From NCBI GenBank assembly GCA_023394965.1, contig JAEWZX010000019.1, forward strand, positions 1 to 64,000: 64,000 nt of DNA. The letters are read 5' to 3'. The notes below the pieces were generated by a model. It did no database searches and had not been told where the DNA came from. It saw nothing but the letters and a program-made list of their open reading frames with translations. Made by a program: the position numbers and the translations under genes. The stretch comes from Pseudomonadota bacterium (GTDB taxonomy: Bacteria; Pseudomonadota; Alphaproteobacteria; Sphingomonadales; Sphingomonadaceae). Position 1 is the stretch's first letter. Each line of letters opens with the position of its first letter. This document shows, one piece after another, positions 42,612 to 51,659 of this stretch.

Positions 42612-44516
42612 ATGCGCCGCCTAGCTGTACCGCTTGCCCTGTTGCTTGCCAGCACCGCTTGTACCACCATGGAGGCTGCACCGCCTTTGGCGTCGGGTTC
42701 GACGGATCGAATGGTGTCGCCGATCCTGACCCGGGCTGATGCGGTCGATACGGCAACCTTTGCTCATCCGCAGATCGCTCGTGTCACGCATGTGGCGCTT
42801 GATCTCGAGCTCGATTTCGATGCCAAGCGAGTGGGCGGCGTGGCTGAACTCGATATATTGGCCCAGCCCGGTGCGGAGAACATCGTACTCGATACCAATG
42901 GTCTGGAGATTGCCAGTGTAACCGATGGAGCTGGTCGGAAGTTACGTTACGACGTGGGTGCAACAGTGGAAGAGGGCGGCAAGGGGGCGCCGCTGTCGAT
43001 CTCGCTGGAGGGCGCAAAGAAACTGCGCATCAGATATATGGCTCCAGCCGATGCTGATGCGCTGCAATGGTTGAGCCCGGAACAGACCAAGGGTGGTATA
43101 CATCCGTTTCTATTCAGCCAAGGCCAAGCAATCCTCAATCGCACATGGATACCGACCCAGGACAGCCCTGGCATACGGCAAACCTGGGAAGCACGGATCA
43201 CTGCACCCAAGCCGCTCGACGTAGTGATGAGCGGCGTGCGGCAGGGTGAGCCAGAAGACCTTGGCAATGGTCGCCGCGCATTTAAATTCGTCATGGACAA
43301 GCCGGTGCCGCCCTATCTTATCGCGATTGCCGCTGGCGATATCGACTTCAAGGCGATCGGGCCGCGTACCGGAGTATGGGCGGAATCCGCCACGCTTGAT
43401 CGCGCATGGCAGGAAGTGGCCGATACCGAAGACATGGTCGTCGCCGCGGAAAAGCTCTACGGGCAGTATCGCTGGGGGCGGTACGATATGATCGTGCTGC
43501 CGCCGTCATTTCCTTACGGTGGGATGGAAAACCCGGTTATGACGTTCCTGACGCCGACCTTCATCGCCGGCGATCGTTCGAATAATGGCCTCGTCGCGCA
43601 CGAGCTGGCGCATAGCTGGTCTGGCAATCTCGTGACGAACGCGGTCTGGGAAGATAGCTGGCTGAACGAAGGCGTTACCACCTATTTCGAAAATCGCATT
43701 GTTGAAGCAGTCTACGGCAAAAAACGCGCGGAGCAGGAAGCGGCGCTTTCTTTTGCTGGGATTGAAGAGACGCTGGGCAGAGTCGGTATGAACGCGCCAG
43801 GCTCTGCACTGCATCACGAACCGGGCGCGGACGAGCTTGGTAGCGCGATTACCTACGACAAGGGGCATTTCTTCATGCGCACTGTCGAACGCACCGTGGG
43901 ACGTGAGCGTTTCGATGCGTGGCTGCGCAATTGGTTCGATGGCCATGCATTCCAGCCGGCTACAAGCGAACTGATCTATGAAGACATGCTGGCAAACCTG
44001 GTTACATCGCCCGCCGAAGCCGAGGCACTGAAGTTGAGAGAGTGGATCTTCGAGCCCGGCCTACCTTCGAATGTGGCGCGCCCGGATCCGGCTGCCTTCG
44101 CCGAAGTGGATGCCGCCGTATCGGCCTATACCGCCAGTGGGGCGATCCCTACCGCTTATTCAGGCTGGACTGCTGCAGAACAGATGCGGTTTCTCGACAA
44201 TATTCCGAAACAGCGCAACGCTGAACAACTTGCTGCCTTGGATAACGCGCTCGACCTATCCGAATCCGGCAACAACGAGATACTTTTTCTCTGGCTCGAA
44301 CTGGCATTGATGAACCGCTACCAACCTGCTGTGCCACATGCAGAAGAGTTCCTTGCTGAAGTTGGCCGGGCAAAATTCGTCCGCCCGCTATTCCAGGTGC
44401 TGTGGGAAGAAGGCGAATGGGGGCAGCCGATAGCGCGGCGCATATATGCCAAAACGCGCGACAGCTATCACGCAGTCACACGTGCGGGAGTGGACAGGAT
44501 CGTTACAGCGCAATGA
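42612..44516 (+). CDS. M1 family zinc aminopeptidase, predicted lipoprotein
   Basis: The ATG at 42612 follows GGAG by 7 bases and gives a lipoprotein-like signal (RRLAVPLALLLASTAC); the frame is open back to 42396. The 634-residue protein has the M1 exopeptidase motif GGMEN at 303-307 and the zinc site HELAH at 330-334 with the third ligand E353 (WLNEGVTTYFE). A C-terminal helical domain follows, as in the leukotriene A4 hydrolase branch. It probably trims peptides in the periplasm. It is divergent from the GH16 gene. Confidence 0.92.
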   Translation: MRRLAVPLALLLASTACTTMEAAPPLASGSTDRMVSPILTRADAVDTATFAHPQIARVTHVALDLELDFDAKRVGGVAELDILAQPGAENIVLDTNGLEIASVTDGAGRKLRYDVGATVEEGGKGAPLSISLEGAKKLRIRYMAPADADALQWLSPEQTKGGIHPFLFSQGQAILNRTWIPTQDSPGIRQTWEARITAPKPLDVVMSGVRQGEPEDLGNGRRAFKFVMDKPVPPYLIAIAAGDIDFKAIGPRTGVWAESATLDRAWQEVADTEDMVVAAEKLYGQYRWGRYDMIVLPPSFPYGGMENPVMTFLTPTFIAGDRSNNGLVAHELAHSWSGNLVTNAVWEDSWLNEGVTTYFENRIVEAVYGKKRAEQEAALSFAGIEETLGRVGMNAPGSALHHEPGADELGSAITYDKGHFFMRTVERTVGRERFDAWLRNWFDGHAFQPATSELIYEDMLANLVTSPAEAEALKLREWIFEPGLPSNVARPDPAAFAEVDAAVSAYTASGAIPTAYSGWTAAEQMRFLDNIPKQRNAEQLAALDNALDLSESGNNEILFLWLELALMNRYQPAVPHAEEFLAEVGRAKFVRPLFQVLWEEGEWGQPIARRIYAKTRDSYHAVTRAGVDRIVTAQ

Positions 44517-44643
44517 GGCACCGGCCTGGCTTGCACGTTACGCGAGTTGCCTCGCGTAAATATATCGTGCACTTGTTACGTATAAAGGGGGCGTCCCCGA
44601 CAGCTCCCTGAAGCGCAGCACAGTCGAGGCGTGATTTTTCAAT

Positions 44644-45735
44644 ATGTCCACGCTCATGCATTCCATGTCCAGTCAGGCTCCACAAAAACCGTCACAGCCG
44701 ACAGTCGCAGTGGTAATTCCCTGCTTCCGCGTTCAGCAAAAAGTGATCGAAGTCATCAGTCGCATCGGAGCTGAGGTTAAGCACATTGTTGTTGTCGATG
44801 ATTGTTGCCCAGAAGCCGTGGGCGACTTGGTAGAAGCGCAGGTTGACGATTTTCGATGTATAGTGGTGCGCCACGATACCAATAAGGGCGTCGGGGGTGC
44901 GGTGGTTACAGGTTATCGTAGGGCGCTCGAGTTGGGAGCGGACATCGTTGTGAAGCTGGATGGCGACGGTCAGATGGCCCCCGAACTGATTCCGCATCTA
45001 ATCCGCCCAATTGTCTCCCGCCAAGCCGATTACGCCAAGGGAAGTCGTTTCCATTCGTTGTTTGATGTACGGACGATGCCGAAAGGGCGACTTTTAGGGA
45101 ATGCAATTCTGTCCTTCGTGACTAAGATATCTAGTGGATATTGGAGTGTTTTCGATCCGACAAATGGCTTCACAGCTATTCACACCGAGGCGTTGGGACG
45201 GATCACGCTGGAAAATCTATCGGAGCGCTATTTCTTCGAAAGCGACATGCTGATTAATTTGGGCACGATCCGTGCTGTCGTGCGCGATGTGCCGATGCGC
45301 GCCTTTTACGCGGATGAAGTCAGCGGCCTTAAGGTGTCGCGAGTGGCAGGGCCATTTATGATCGGTCATATACGAGAATTTACAAAACGCATTGTGTATA
45401 ATTACTTTCTGCGTGATTTTTCAGTTGCTTCACTCCAGTTGGTTTGCGGTACCCTGATGCTTGGGTTCGGCATTCTGTTTGGCAGCATCCAGTGGTGGCA
45501 TAGCATTTCGAGTGGAACGATAGCCACGACAGGTACAGTCATGCTGGCCGTTTTGCCGATTATCCTAGGCTTCCAGCTTTTGCTGAGCTTCTTGTCCTTC
45601 GACATTATGAATGAACCGCGCCATTGCTTGCAGGATCTTTTCCAGATGGATTCTCCAAGACGGTTTGTGCCCGTCCATGAGACCCACGAGGTGAGTTCAA
45701 AGCGACGCAATCCCAAAACACGCCTCCCTCGCTGA
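44644..45735 (+). CDS. family 2 glycosyltransferase, polyprenyl-phosphate type
   Basis: The 363-residue protein has a GT2 catalytic domain (VAVVIPCFRVQQKVIEVI, VVVDDCCPE, KLDGDGQMAPELI, FDPTNGFTAIH) followed by two C-terminal membrane helices (about 270-330). This layout matches enzymes that load a sugar onto undecaprenyl phosphate, like GtrB or DPM1. It is followed by a GtrA flippase gene and an ArnT-like transferase, so the three probably form a unit for lipid-linked sugar transfer to a surface glycan or protein. The region reads AT-richer than its neighbours. Confidence 0.88.
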   Translation: MSTLMHSMSSQAPQKPSQPTVAVVIPCFRVQQKVIEVISRIGAEVKHIVVVDDCCPEAVGDLVEAQVDDFRCIVVRHDTNKGVGGAVVTGYRRALELGADIVVKLDGDGQMAPELIPHLIRPIVSRQADYAKGSRFHSLFDVRTMPKGRLLGNAILSFVTKISSGYWSVFDPTNGFTAIHTEALGRITLENLSERYFFESDMLINLGTIRAVVRDVPMRAFYADEVSGLKVSRVAGPFMIGHIREFTKRIVYNYFLRDFSVASLQLVCGTLMLGFGILFGSIQWWHSISSGTIATTGTVMLAVLPIILGFQLLLSFLSFDIMNEPRHCLQDLFQMDSPRRFVPVHETHEVSSKRRNPKTRLPR

Positions 45736-45739
45736 CAAG

Positions 45740-46144
45740 ATGCGTATAGTGACGGCGCTATTCGGATCGGCCAGCCGCTATCTTCAATCGGGTTTGCTCG
45801 TCTATGCGATTGATCTTGGAACTTTCTGGATATTGAATGCCTTTGTCCCGGCGCAATATGTCGTCTGGACTGTGGTTGGCCGGATATCTGGTGCCACGGC
45901 CGGATTCTTTCTGCATGACGGATATAGCTTCGCAGGACACAAGGCGGTGGCGAAACGGATCAGGATGTTCCGATATCTGACATTGCTCATGTTCAATGCC
46001 ACAATGTCCGTCCTCCTGCTAGAGTTGGCTGTCAAACAATTCCAAATGTCCAGCGCATTCGCACGACCAGTTATCGATATTCTCGTTATCGCACTGGCTT
46101 ATCTGGCCTCGAAGCATTGGGTGTTTTCAAGGACGAAACAATGA
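45740..46144 (+). CDS. GtrA family membrane protein
   Basis: The 134-residue protein has four predicted membrane helices and the family pattern YLQSGLLVYAIDLGTFWIL near the N-terminus, GRISGATAGFFLHDGYSFAG in the middle and YLASKHWVFSR at the end. GtrA proteins flip polyprenyl-phosphate-linked sugars across the inner membrane. It lies 4 bases after the GT2 gene, and its stop overlaps the start of the glycosyltransferase that would use the flipped donor. Confidence 0.9.
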   Translation: MRIVTALFGSASRYLQSGLLVYAIDLGTFWILNAFVPAQYVVWTVVGRISGATAGFFLHDGYSFAGHKAVAKRIRMFRYLTLLMFNATMSVLLLELAVKQFQMSSAFARPVIDILVIALAYLASKHWVFSRTKQ

Positions 46145-47646
46145 AGGCTACGACGCCATCTGTTCCACGCCTCGATCTTCTGGTCCTGTTGGCGGCGTTT
46201 TGCGGCCTGGTCGCGATTGGCTGGGTCGGTTTTATCGCTTCTGACGACGTGACCTTTGCTCGCGGCGCATACGGCTGGATCGAACAGTTTCCCTACGTCG
46301 GCGGACATGGCACAATTCGTTATCCGCTAACTATTCCAATGGCGATCTCGTTTTTGACGATCGGACATAATGAAGTGGCAATGGCATTGCCGAGCCTGCT
46401 TTATATGCTGGGTGCATTGGCGATAGCCTGGTGGTTGGTGGCGAATTACGCTGGACGTCGCGCCGCCAGCCTTTCGCTCATTTTGGCGATCACGTGTCCG
46501 CTGTTCGTCATCCTGGCGTCGATCGCAAATTGCGACATGGCCGAACTGTTCTTTCAGATGGGGAGCATTGCGCTTTTCCTTAGGGGACTCGAGAGGGAGC
46601 GACCGGCACGGCTTTTCTTTTTTGCTGGGACTATGGCCGGCCTGGGATTTCTGACGCGCGAAACGTCCATATTCATTGCGCTGTTTTACGCGCCACTCTT
46701 TTTGACGGGTTATCGACAGAAGCGGTTCAACTACCTCTGGATAGCGGTGGGTTTCTTCGCAATCTGGTCGATCGAAATAATTTATCTATGGCTTATGACG
46801 GGAGATCCGCTCTACCGGATCAATATCTCTCTGCACCATGATTCCACGATCGATCGCTCGATTGATTTGGCCGGTAATTTGATAATACATCCGGCCATCG
46901 ATCCGCTGCTCGTTCTGCTCTTCAATCAAGAGTTTATGTTCTTGTACTGGATCGCGATCCCTGCTGGGATTTGGCTGATCACCAGTCGGGACATTTCCCG
47001 GGATGAACGCGCATTTGCCCGATTGATTGCGTGGTACGGCCTCGTAATATTTCTCGCTTCTGGTGCGGCAGTTACCCTACTGCCGCTTAATCCGCGCTAT
47101 TTCGCTATCCCAACTCTGGTCGCCTGTCTTTTGTTGGGCATCGCCGCTGCGAAATGGTGGGAACGAGGCAGATCCATGCTTGTCATTATAACAATTGCAG
47201 GGCTGCTTCTTGCCAATGGCTTGGGTATTATGGTGGAGAATCGAAGTAGCATTTTGGGCACGAGAACCTATGCTCAAATTGTCGCGCAGTCTGACGAGCC
47301 GGTGCATACCGACCCGATGACCCGCTATCGGGCAGATCTTCTGCTTAAATGGAATGGGGCGGAGACACGAGCGATCGCCGCACCACCCCGAACCAATTTC
47401 TTGTATGTCTGGAATCCGGCGTTTGCTGCTGAACCGAACCCGAAAATGAATGCGGCGATTGCCCCGCGTTATGCACGTCCGGAAGGTAAAGTGGTCAAAG
47501 TTTATCGACCGCCTCTGGGAATATTGGCGGAGGCCCTGAAGGGGCTGGGAGTTGAACCACTTCTGCCCGAGAAGGTTCGGCATAGGCTAACATCGCCCCA
47601 TCCAGCTGTCGAACTGATCAGGGTAGCTGAACGGCCTTCAGGATGA
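46141..47646 (+). CDS. ArnT/PMT-like membrane glycosyltransferase (GT39/GT83 type)
   Basis: The 501-residue protein starts at the ATG overlapping the gtrA stop (ATGA). It has about ten membrane helices and the early periplasmic loop with acidic residues (GFIASDDVTFARGAYGWIEQFPYVGGHGTIRYPLT) that marks GT-C fold transferases. The substrate would be a lipid-linked sugar delivered by the GtrA partner, and the acceptor is unknown. The C-terminal soluble part (about 400-500) has no identified motif. Codon use is less GC-biased than in flanking core genes. Confidence 0.83.
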   Translation: MKATTPSVPRLDLLVLLAAFCGLVAIGWVGFIASDDVTFARGAYGWIEQFPYVGGHGTIRYPLTIPMAISFLTIGHNEVAMALPSLLYMLGALAIAWWLVANYAGRRAASLSLILAITCPLFVILASIANCDMAELFFQMGSIALFLRGLERERPARLFFFAGTMAGLGFLTRETSIFIALFYAPLFLTGYRQKRFNYLWIAVGFFAIWSIEIIYLWLMTGDPLYRINISLHHDSTIDRSIDLAGNLIIHPAIDPLLVLLFNQEFMFLYWIAIPAGIWLITSRDISRDERAFARLIAWYGLVIFLASGAAVTLLPLNPRYFAIPTLVACLLLGIAAAKWWERGRSMLVIITIAGLLLANGLGIMVENRSSILGTRTYAQIVAQSDEPVHTDPMTRYRADLLLKWNGAETRAIAAPPRTNFLYVWNPAFAAEPNPKMNAAIAPRYARPEGKVVKVYRPPLGILAEALKGLGVEPLLPEKVRHRLTSPHPAVELIRVAERPSG

Positions 47647-47687
47647 TCGGGAAAATCCGCGTGGTGCAGCAGGTCATCACCGCATAG

Positions 47688-47710
47688 GCCCCGCCGATAA
47701 ATGGCGGGGC
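47688..47710 (-). other. hairpin downstream of tRNA-Ser
   Basis: GCCCCGCC and GGCGGGGC form an 8-base perfect stem around GATAAAT. It lies 33 bases beyond the tRNA-Ser 3' end and 42 bases after the stop of the convergent glycosyltransferase gene. There is no T-run, so it is at best a weak or factor-dependent terminator for either strand. Confidence 0.4.
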
Positions 47711-47742
47711 ACTGTCGGCCTTACCTCGACAGCAAATGCCGA

Positions 47743-47834
47743 TGGCGGAGACGGAGGGATTCGAACCCTCGATACCCGTTACCAGGTATGGCTCCTTAGC
47801 AGGGAGCTGGTTTCAGCCACTCACCCACGTCTCC
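47743..47834 (-). tRNA. tRNA-Ser(GCU)
   Basis: On the minus strand the sequence folds as a class II tRNA: acceptor GGAGACG pairs with CGTCTCC, anticodon loop CTGCTAA has anticodon GCT (serine AGC/AGU), a long variable arm CATACCTGGTAACGGGTATC follows, and the T-arm GAGGG-TTCGAAT-CCCTC leads to discriminator G and an encoded CCA. The gene is intact. The opposite strand has a spurious open frame. Confidence 0.95.
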
Positions 47835-48065
47835 GCATGTCGCAGTGTAGGACGAGCCGACTGCGAGGGGCGCGCTATAGCCATGGCTCCGCGTGCCATC
47901 AAGCGGAGTTTTTCGAACCTGTGCAAAGAGCGGCTTGGCCCCATTTTTGACTCGCCTCGCCGCATTTTGGATTCAGTTCATCGCGGTTTCATTGCCCCTT
48001 TGCTCAAAGAGGATTCTTTTCATGGCGCAGCTGTCTGCGCACGGATCGCCGACACGGAGGGATCG

Positions 48066-48854
48066 ATGACGATTTTCAAACACAAACTGCCGCGCTTTGG
48101 CTTGGCACTCGCCGTTTTAGGAATGGCGGCAAGCCCATTGGCCGCGCAGGTCCAAACGATCGATCCAAATTCGGCGATTGATGGCGACTTGGTGGAGCAG
48201 CCAGGTGACCAACCTGTGTATTCCGAACCGGACACCTCCACCACCTATACACCCACGCCCGATGCGGCCACACCTGTCGAAGCCTATCCTGAACAGCCGC
48301 AATGGTCCGAAAAAGCTGCCGAGGAGGCGGCAAGTGATGCGGTAAGCGGTTCTGGTACCGGTACTTCCGCAACGACTTATCACGAAGACGACTTGATTGG
48401 CGCGGCCGAAGGGGTTTTTGGCAAGGGCGCCAAGGGCGTTGCGGACATGATCAAAAATCTTCTTGCCAAACAGGGAGAACCCAATGCCTATATCGTTGGT
48501 CGTGAGGCAGGCGGCGCATTTATCTTCGGTGCGCGCTATGGATCAGGTACACTATTCCACAAAGTCGAAGGGGAGCGTCCTGTCTATTGGACTGGCCCGT
48601 CGATCGGCTTCGACGCTGGTGCCAATGCGGGCAGCACCTTTGTGTTGGTATATAATCTTTACGACAGTGAGGAGCTTTATGAACGTTATCCCGCCGGGGA
48701 AGGGCAAGCCTATGTCATCGGCGGCCTTACTGCGAGCTACATGCGCAAAGGCGATGTAGTGCTTATACCTATACGGGTGGGCGCGGGGTTGCGGCTGGGC
48801 GTCAACGCCGGTTATATGAAGTTTTCTAAGAAGCAGCGCTGGCTGCCGTTCTGA
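48066..48854 (+). CDS. EipA family (DUF1134) envelope protein
   Basis: The ATG at 48066 gives a signal peptide (TIFKHKLPRFGLALAVLGMAASPLAAQ); the frame is open back to 47736 only because of the antisense of tRNA-Ser. The mature protein has an acidic, Pro/Thr-rich linker (residues 30-100) and the DUF1134 domain (VGREAGGAFIFGARYGSGTL, GPSIGFDAGANAGSTFVLVYNL, VGAGLRLGVNAGYMKFS). EipA in Brucella is a periplasmic protein needed for envelope integrity. Length 262 residues. Confidence 0.9.
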   Translation: MTIFKHKLPRFGLALAVLGMAASPLAAQVQTIDPNSAIDGDLVEQPGDQPVYSEPDTSTTYTPTPDAATPVEAYPEQPQWSEKAAEEAASDAVSGSGTGTSATTYHEDDLIGAAEGVFGKGAKGVADMIKNLLAKQGEPNAYIVGREAGGAFIFGARYGSGTLFHKVEGERPVYWTGPSIGFDAGANAGSTFVLVYNLYDSEELYERYPAGEGQAYVIGGLTASYMRKGDVVLIPIRVGAGLRLGVNAGYMKFSKKQRWLPF

Positions 48855-48909
48855 ACGAGGTGACAAAGGAGCCCTTCGGGTCGCCATAAGATAATTCCTG
48901 AAGAGCTCC

Positions 48910-48939
48910 GGGTCGCGGCAGGATTTCCTGTTGCGGCCC
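48910..48939 (+). other. imperfect hairpin between the EipA and aminotransferase genes
   Basis: GGGTCGCGGCAGGA at 48910-48923 pairs with TCCTGTTGCGGCCC at 48926-48939 with G-U and internal mismatches. It lacks a T-run. It may end the EipA transcript or structure the 5' leader of the aminotransferase gene 26 bases on. Confidence 0.3.
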
Positions 48940-48965
48940 GTCTCATATCCGGCAATTAGGCACAC

Positions 48966-50147
48966 ATGCTTGACCAACTCGAAGCCCAGGCGCCGGACGC
49001 GCTGCTCGCACTCATCAAAATGCATGCGCAGGATCCCCGCGAAGACAAAATCGATCTTGGCGTCGGTGTCTATCGTACCAATGACGGTGCGACACCGGTC
49101 TTTCGTTCGATTAAGGCTGCTGAGCAGCGACTGGTCGATACCCAAGATTCCAAAAGCTACCTGGGGCCGGAAGGTGACACGGGTTTCGTAGATGCGCTGA
49201 AGCCATATATCTTTGGCGCGGATGTCAACTTGGGCGGTCGACTGGAAGGTATGCAGACGCCGGGTGGCACGGGTGCAGTCCGGCTGGCGGTTGCCTTGGC
49301 CAAATTGGCAGGGGTCACGCGAGTCCATCTCGGCGTGCCGAGTTGGCCAAACCACGCACAGATCGTGAAGGATGTAGGCGTAGAGGCCGTCACATTCCAT
49401 CATGCAAAAGCTGATGGAACTGCCGATGTCGAGGCGTTGCTGGAAGCTATCGAAAGCGCGCGCGATACAGATGCTGTGCTACTTCACGGGTGCTGCCACA
49501 ATCCCACCGGCGTGGACTATACTGAAGAACAATGGCAGCGCGTTGCTGATGCTTTTGCTGAAAAGGGGATATTGCCGATCCTCGACGTTGCGTACCATGG
49601 CTTGGGACAAGGTCTGGAAGAGGACGTGGCAGGGGTTCGCAAGGTTCTGGCCAAAGTGCCTGAGGCGCTGATTGCTTACAGTTGTGACAAGAACTTTGGT
49701 CTCTATCGCGACCGCGTGGGGGCATTTTTCATGATCGCGAAGGCTCCGTCGGACCTTCCTGCAATCGCTTCCAATGCCAATGCTCTGGCGCGCGCTAACT
49801 GGTCGATGCCGCCTGATCACGGTGGTGCCGCAGTCCGCATGGTGTTGTGCGACAATGAACTTACTCAGCAATGGCTGGATGAATTGGACGAAATGCGTTC
49901 GCGTATGCGTCGCGTGCGCGAACGGTTGGCGGCCGCAGATAACGAGGCGCCGGGTCTCAATCTTGCTGCTTTGGGCGAACAAAATGGCCTTTTCGCGACA
50001 TTGCCGCTGACCAAGGAGCAGATCGTGCAAATGCGTGAAGACCATAGCATCTACATGGCTGGATCAGGTCGCATCAACATCGCGGGCCTTCATGCTGGCA
50101 ATACAGAGAAGTTCATAGCTGCACTAGCGAATGTGACAGGCAAATGA
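48966..50147 (+). CDS. aspartate / aromatic amino-acid aminotransferase (class I)
   Basis: A 393-residue fold type I transaminase. PLP-binding and substrate residues are seen in TPGGTGAVRLAVALAK, CCHNPTGVDYT, DVAYHGLGQGLEED and the Schiff-base Lys242 in YSCDKNFGLYRDRVG. The IDLGVGVYRTNDGATPVFRSIK start is that of the AspC/TyrB branch (subgroup I alpha), which transfers amino groups between aspartate or aromatic amino acids and 2-oxoglutarate. No symbol is given because AspC and TyrB cannot be told apart by eye. Confidence 0.92.
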   Translation: MLDQLEAQAPDALLALIKMHAQDPREDKIDLGVGVYRTNDGATPVFRSIKAAEQRLVDTQDSKSYLGPEGDTGFVDALKPYIFGADVNLGGRLEGMQTPGGTGAVRLAVALAKLAGVTRVHLGVPSWPNHAQIVKDVGVEAVTFHHAKADGTADVEALLEAIESARDTDAVLLHGCCHNPTGVDYTEEQWQRVADAFAEKGILPILDVAYHGLGQGLEEDVAGVRKVLAKVPEALIAYSCDKNFGLYRDRVGAFFMIAKAPSDLPAIASNANALARANWSMPPDHGGAAVRMVLCDNELTQQWLDELDEMRSRMRRVRERLAAADNEAPGLNLAALGEQNGLFATLPLTKEQIVQMREDHSIYMAGSGRINIAGLHAGNTEKFIAALANVTGK

Positions 50148-50288
50148 GAAAAGCCGCGAAGGGGGCGGAATAGCTGGGGTCGGCTGGACATTTCTGTACC
50201 CAAGCTACTGGGGCAAGAGTATCAGCGTCGAGATGAATATCTCCACGATCGCCCCAGTTTTCGAGTATCTGTCGCCGGAGTCCAGACA

Positions 50289-51539
50289 ATGAGCAAACGT
50301 CTGCTGAAACGCTTTCTGAGCGGAGCCATCGAGCGCGGCACATTGAGCGTAACGTTCGCGGATGGCGAGGTTGTCACAATGGGACGTGCTCAAGACGGAT
50401 TTCCCAATGTCGCTTTGCAACTGACGGACAGAAAGGTCCCGCGCGACATTATACTGGACCCGCGATTGGGGGCTGCCGAAGCGTATATGGATGGTCGACT
50501 GCAGGTCACCGATGGCGGCGTTATGGACCTTGTGCAGCTTCTTCGTTCCAATACACCTTGGGAAAGGGGCGGGCAGTTGCGCGCGCCGAGCTTGTTCAAG
50601 CGTTTGCGCAACAGGGCGGCTTTCGCGCTGGAATCGGTCAATAACCGGGTGGGGTCCAAGCGGAATGTCGCGCATCACTACGATATCGGCAACGATCTGT
50701 ACCATCTGATGCTCGATGCAGAGCATATGCAATACAGTTGCGCCTACTGGGGTGATGGGGTCGACACGCTAGCAAGCGCACAAGAGGCCAAACTTGCGCA
50801 TATTGCTGCCAAGCTGGCTCTGACCGGTGGGCATCAGGTTCTTGATATTGGCTGCGGCTGGGGCGGGATGGCGATATATCTTGCGCAGAATTTCGATGTC
50901 CATGTTCTCGGCATAACGCTGTCGGAGAAACAGTTGGCTCTGGCGTATCAGCGCGCCCAGTCCGCGGGCGTGGCAGACCGTGTAACTTTCGAACTCGTCG
51001 ACTATCGTGATTTGCCCGCCCGTGGAAAAAGATTTGATCGGATCGTATCCGTCGGCATGTTCGAGCATGTCGGACGTCCACAATTCGAGACGTTCTTCGA
51101 TACGACTGCGAACCTGCTGAAAGACGACGGCGTCATGTTGGTTCACACTATCGGGCGCGTTGGTGGCCCGGGCACTACAGACGCCTTTACTCGAAAATAT
51201 ATCTTCCCTGGCGGTTACATCCCGGCTTTGTCGGAAACGCTCGCTGCGAGCGAGAAATACCGTCTCATTCATACCGATATCGAGACTTTGCGCCTGCATT
51301 ACGCAAAGACACTGCGTGCCTGGTATAATCATTGCGAAGCCAATCGCGAAGCGATCACCGAACTGTATGACGAACGCTTTTACCGCATGTGGACATTTTA
51401 TCTTGCGGGAGCGACGGCTGCTTTCGAATGGGGTGGAATGGTCAATTATCAGATCCAGTTTGCGCGAGATCGCAGGACACTTCCCTTCACGCGCGATTAT
51501 ATCCCACAACGCGAACGGGAGCTGTTGGTCGAACAGTAG
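50289..51539 (+). CDS. cyclopropane-fatty-acyl-phospholipid synthase family methyltransferase
   Basis: The 416-residue protein shows the SAM-binding VLDIGCGWGG at 184-193, HHYDIGNDLYHLMLD (130-144), MQYSCAYW, ITLSEKQLALAY and the FEHVGRPQFETFF region typical of Cfa-type methyltransferases. The first 110 residues form the lipid-binding N-terminal domain. These enzymes add a methylene across the double bond of acyl chains in membrane phospholipids. Some relatives in sphingomonads make methyl-branched or furan fatty acids instead, so the product is open. Confidence 0.88.
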   Translation: MSKRLLKRFLSGAIERGTLSVTFADGEVVTMGRAQDGFPNVALQLTDRKVPRDIILDPRLGAAEAYMDGRLQVTDGGVMDLVQLLRSNTPWERGGQLRAPSLFKRLRNRAAFALESVNNRVGSKRNVAHHYDIGNDLYHLMLDAEHMQYSCAYWGDGVDTLASAQEAKLAHIAAKLALTGGHQVLDIGCGWGGMAIYLAQNFDVHVLGITLSEKQLALAYQRAQSAGVADRVTFELVDYRDLPARGKRFDRIVSVGMFEHVGRPQFETFFDTTANLLKDDGVMLVHTIGRVGGPGTTDAFTRKYIFPGGYIPALSETLAASEKYRLIHTDIETLRLHYAKTLRAWYNHCEANREAITELYDERFYRMWTFYLAGATAAFEWGGMVNYQIQFARDRRTLPFTRDYIPQRERELLVEQ

Positions 51540-51659
51540 ATCTGCACCTCTCGCATGCTCCATCAAGGTTGATCGCGAGCTGCGCGATGATACACCACGT
51601 ACTTTCCATCCTCTACGAGGCTGCTAGTGCGAGTGATTGCTAAGAAGAGGAGCTGTTAC

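Noticed and set aside
42430..42756. 109-residue N-terminal extension of the GH16 enzyme
   Set aside because: It overlaps the divergent peptidase gene start and has no domain. The GTG at 42429 with GGAGGG gives a proper signal peptide.
47736..48065. N-terminal extension of the EipA gene starting MAETEGFEPSIPVTRYG
   Set aside because: This part is the antisense translation of tRNA-Ser(GCU). The signal peptide at 48066 marks the true start.
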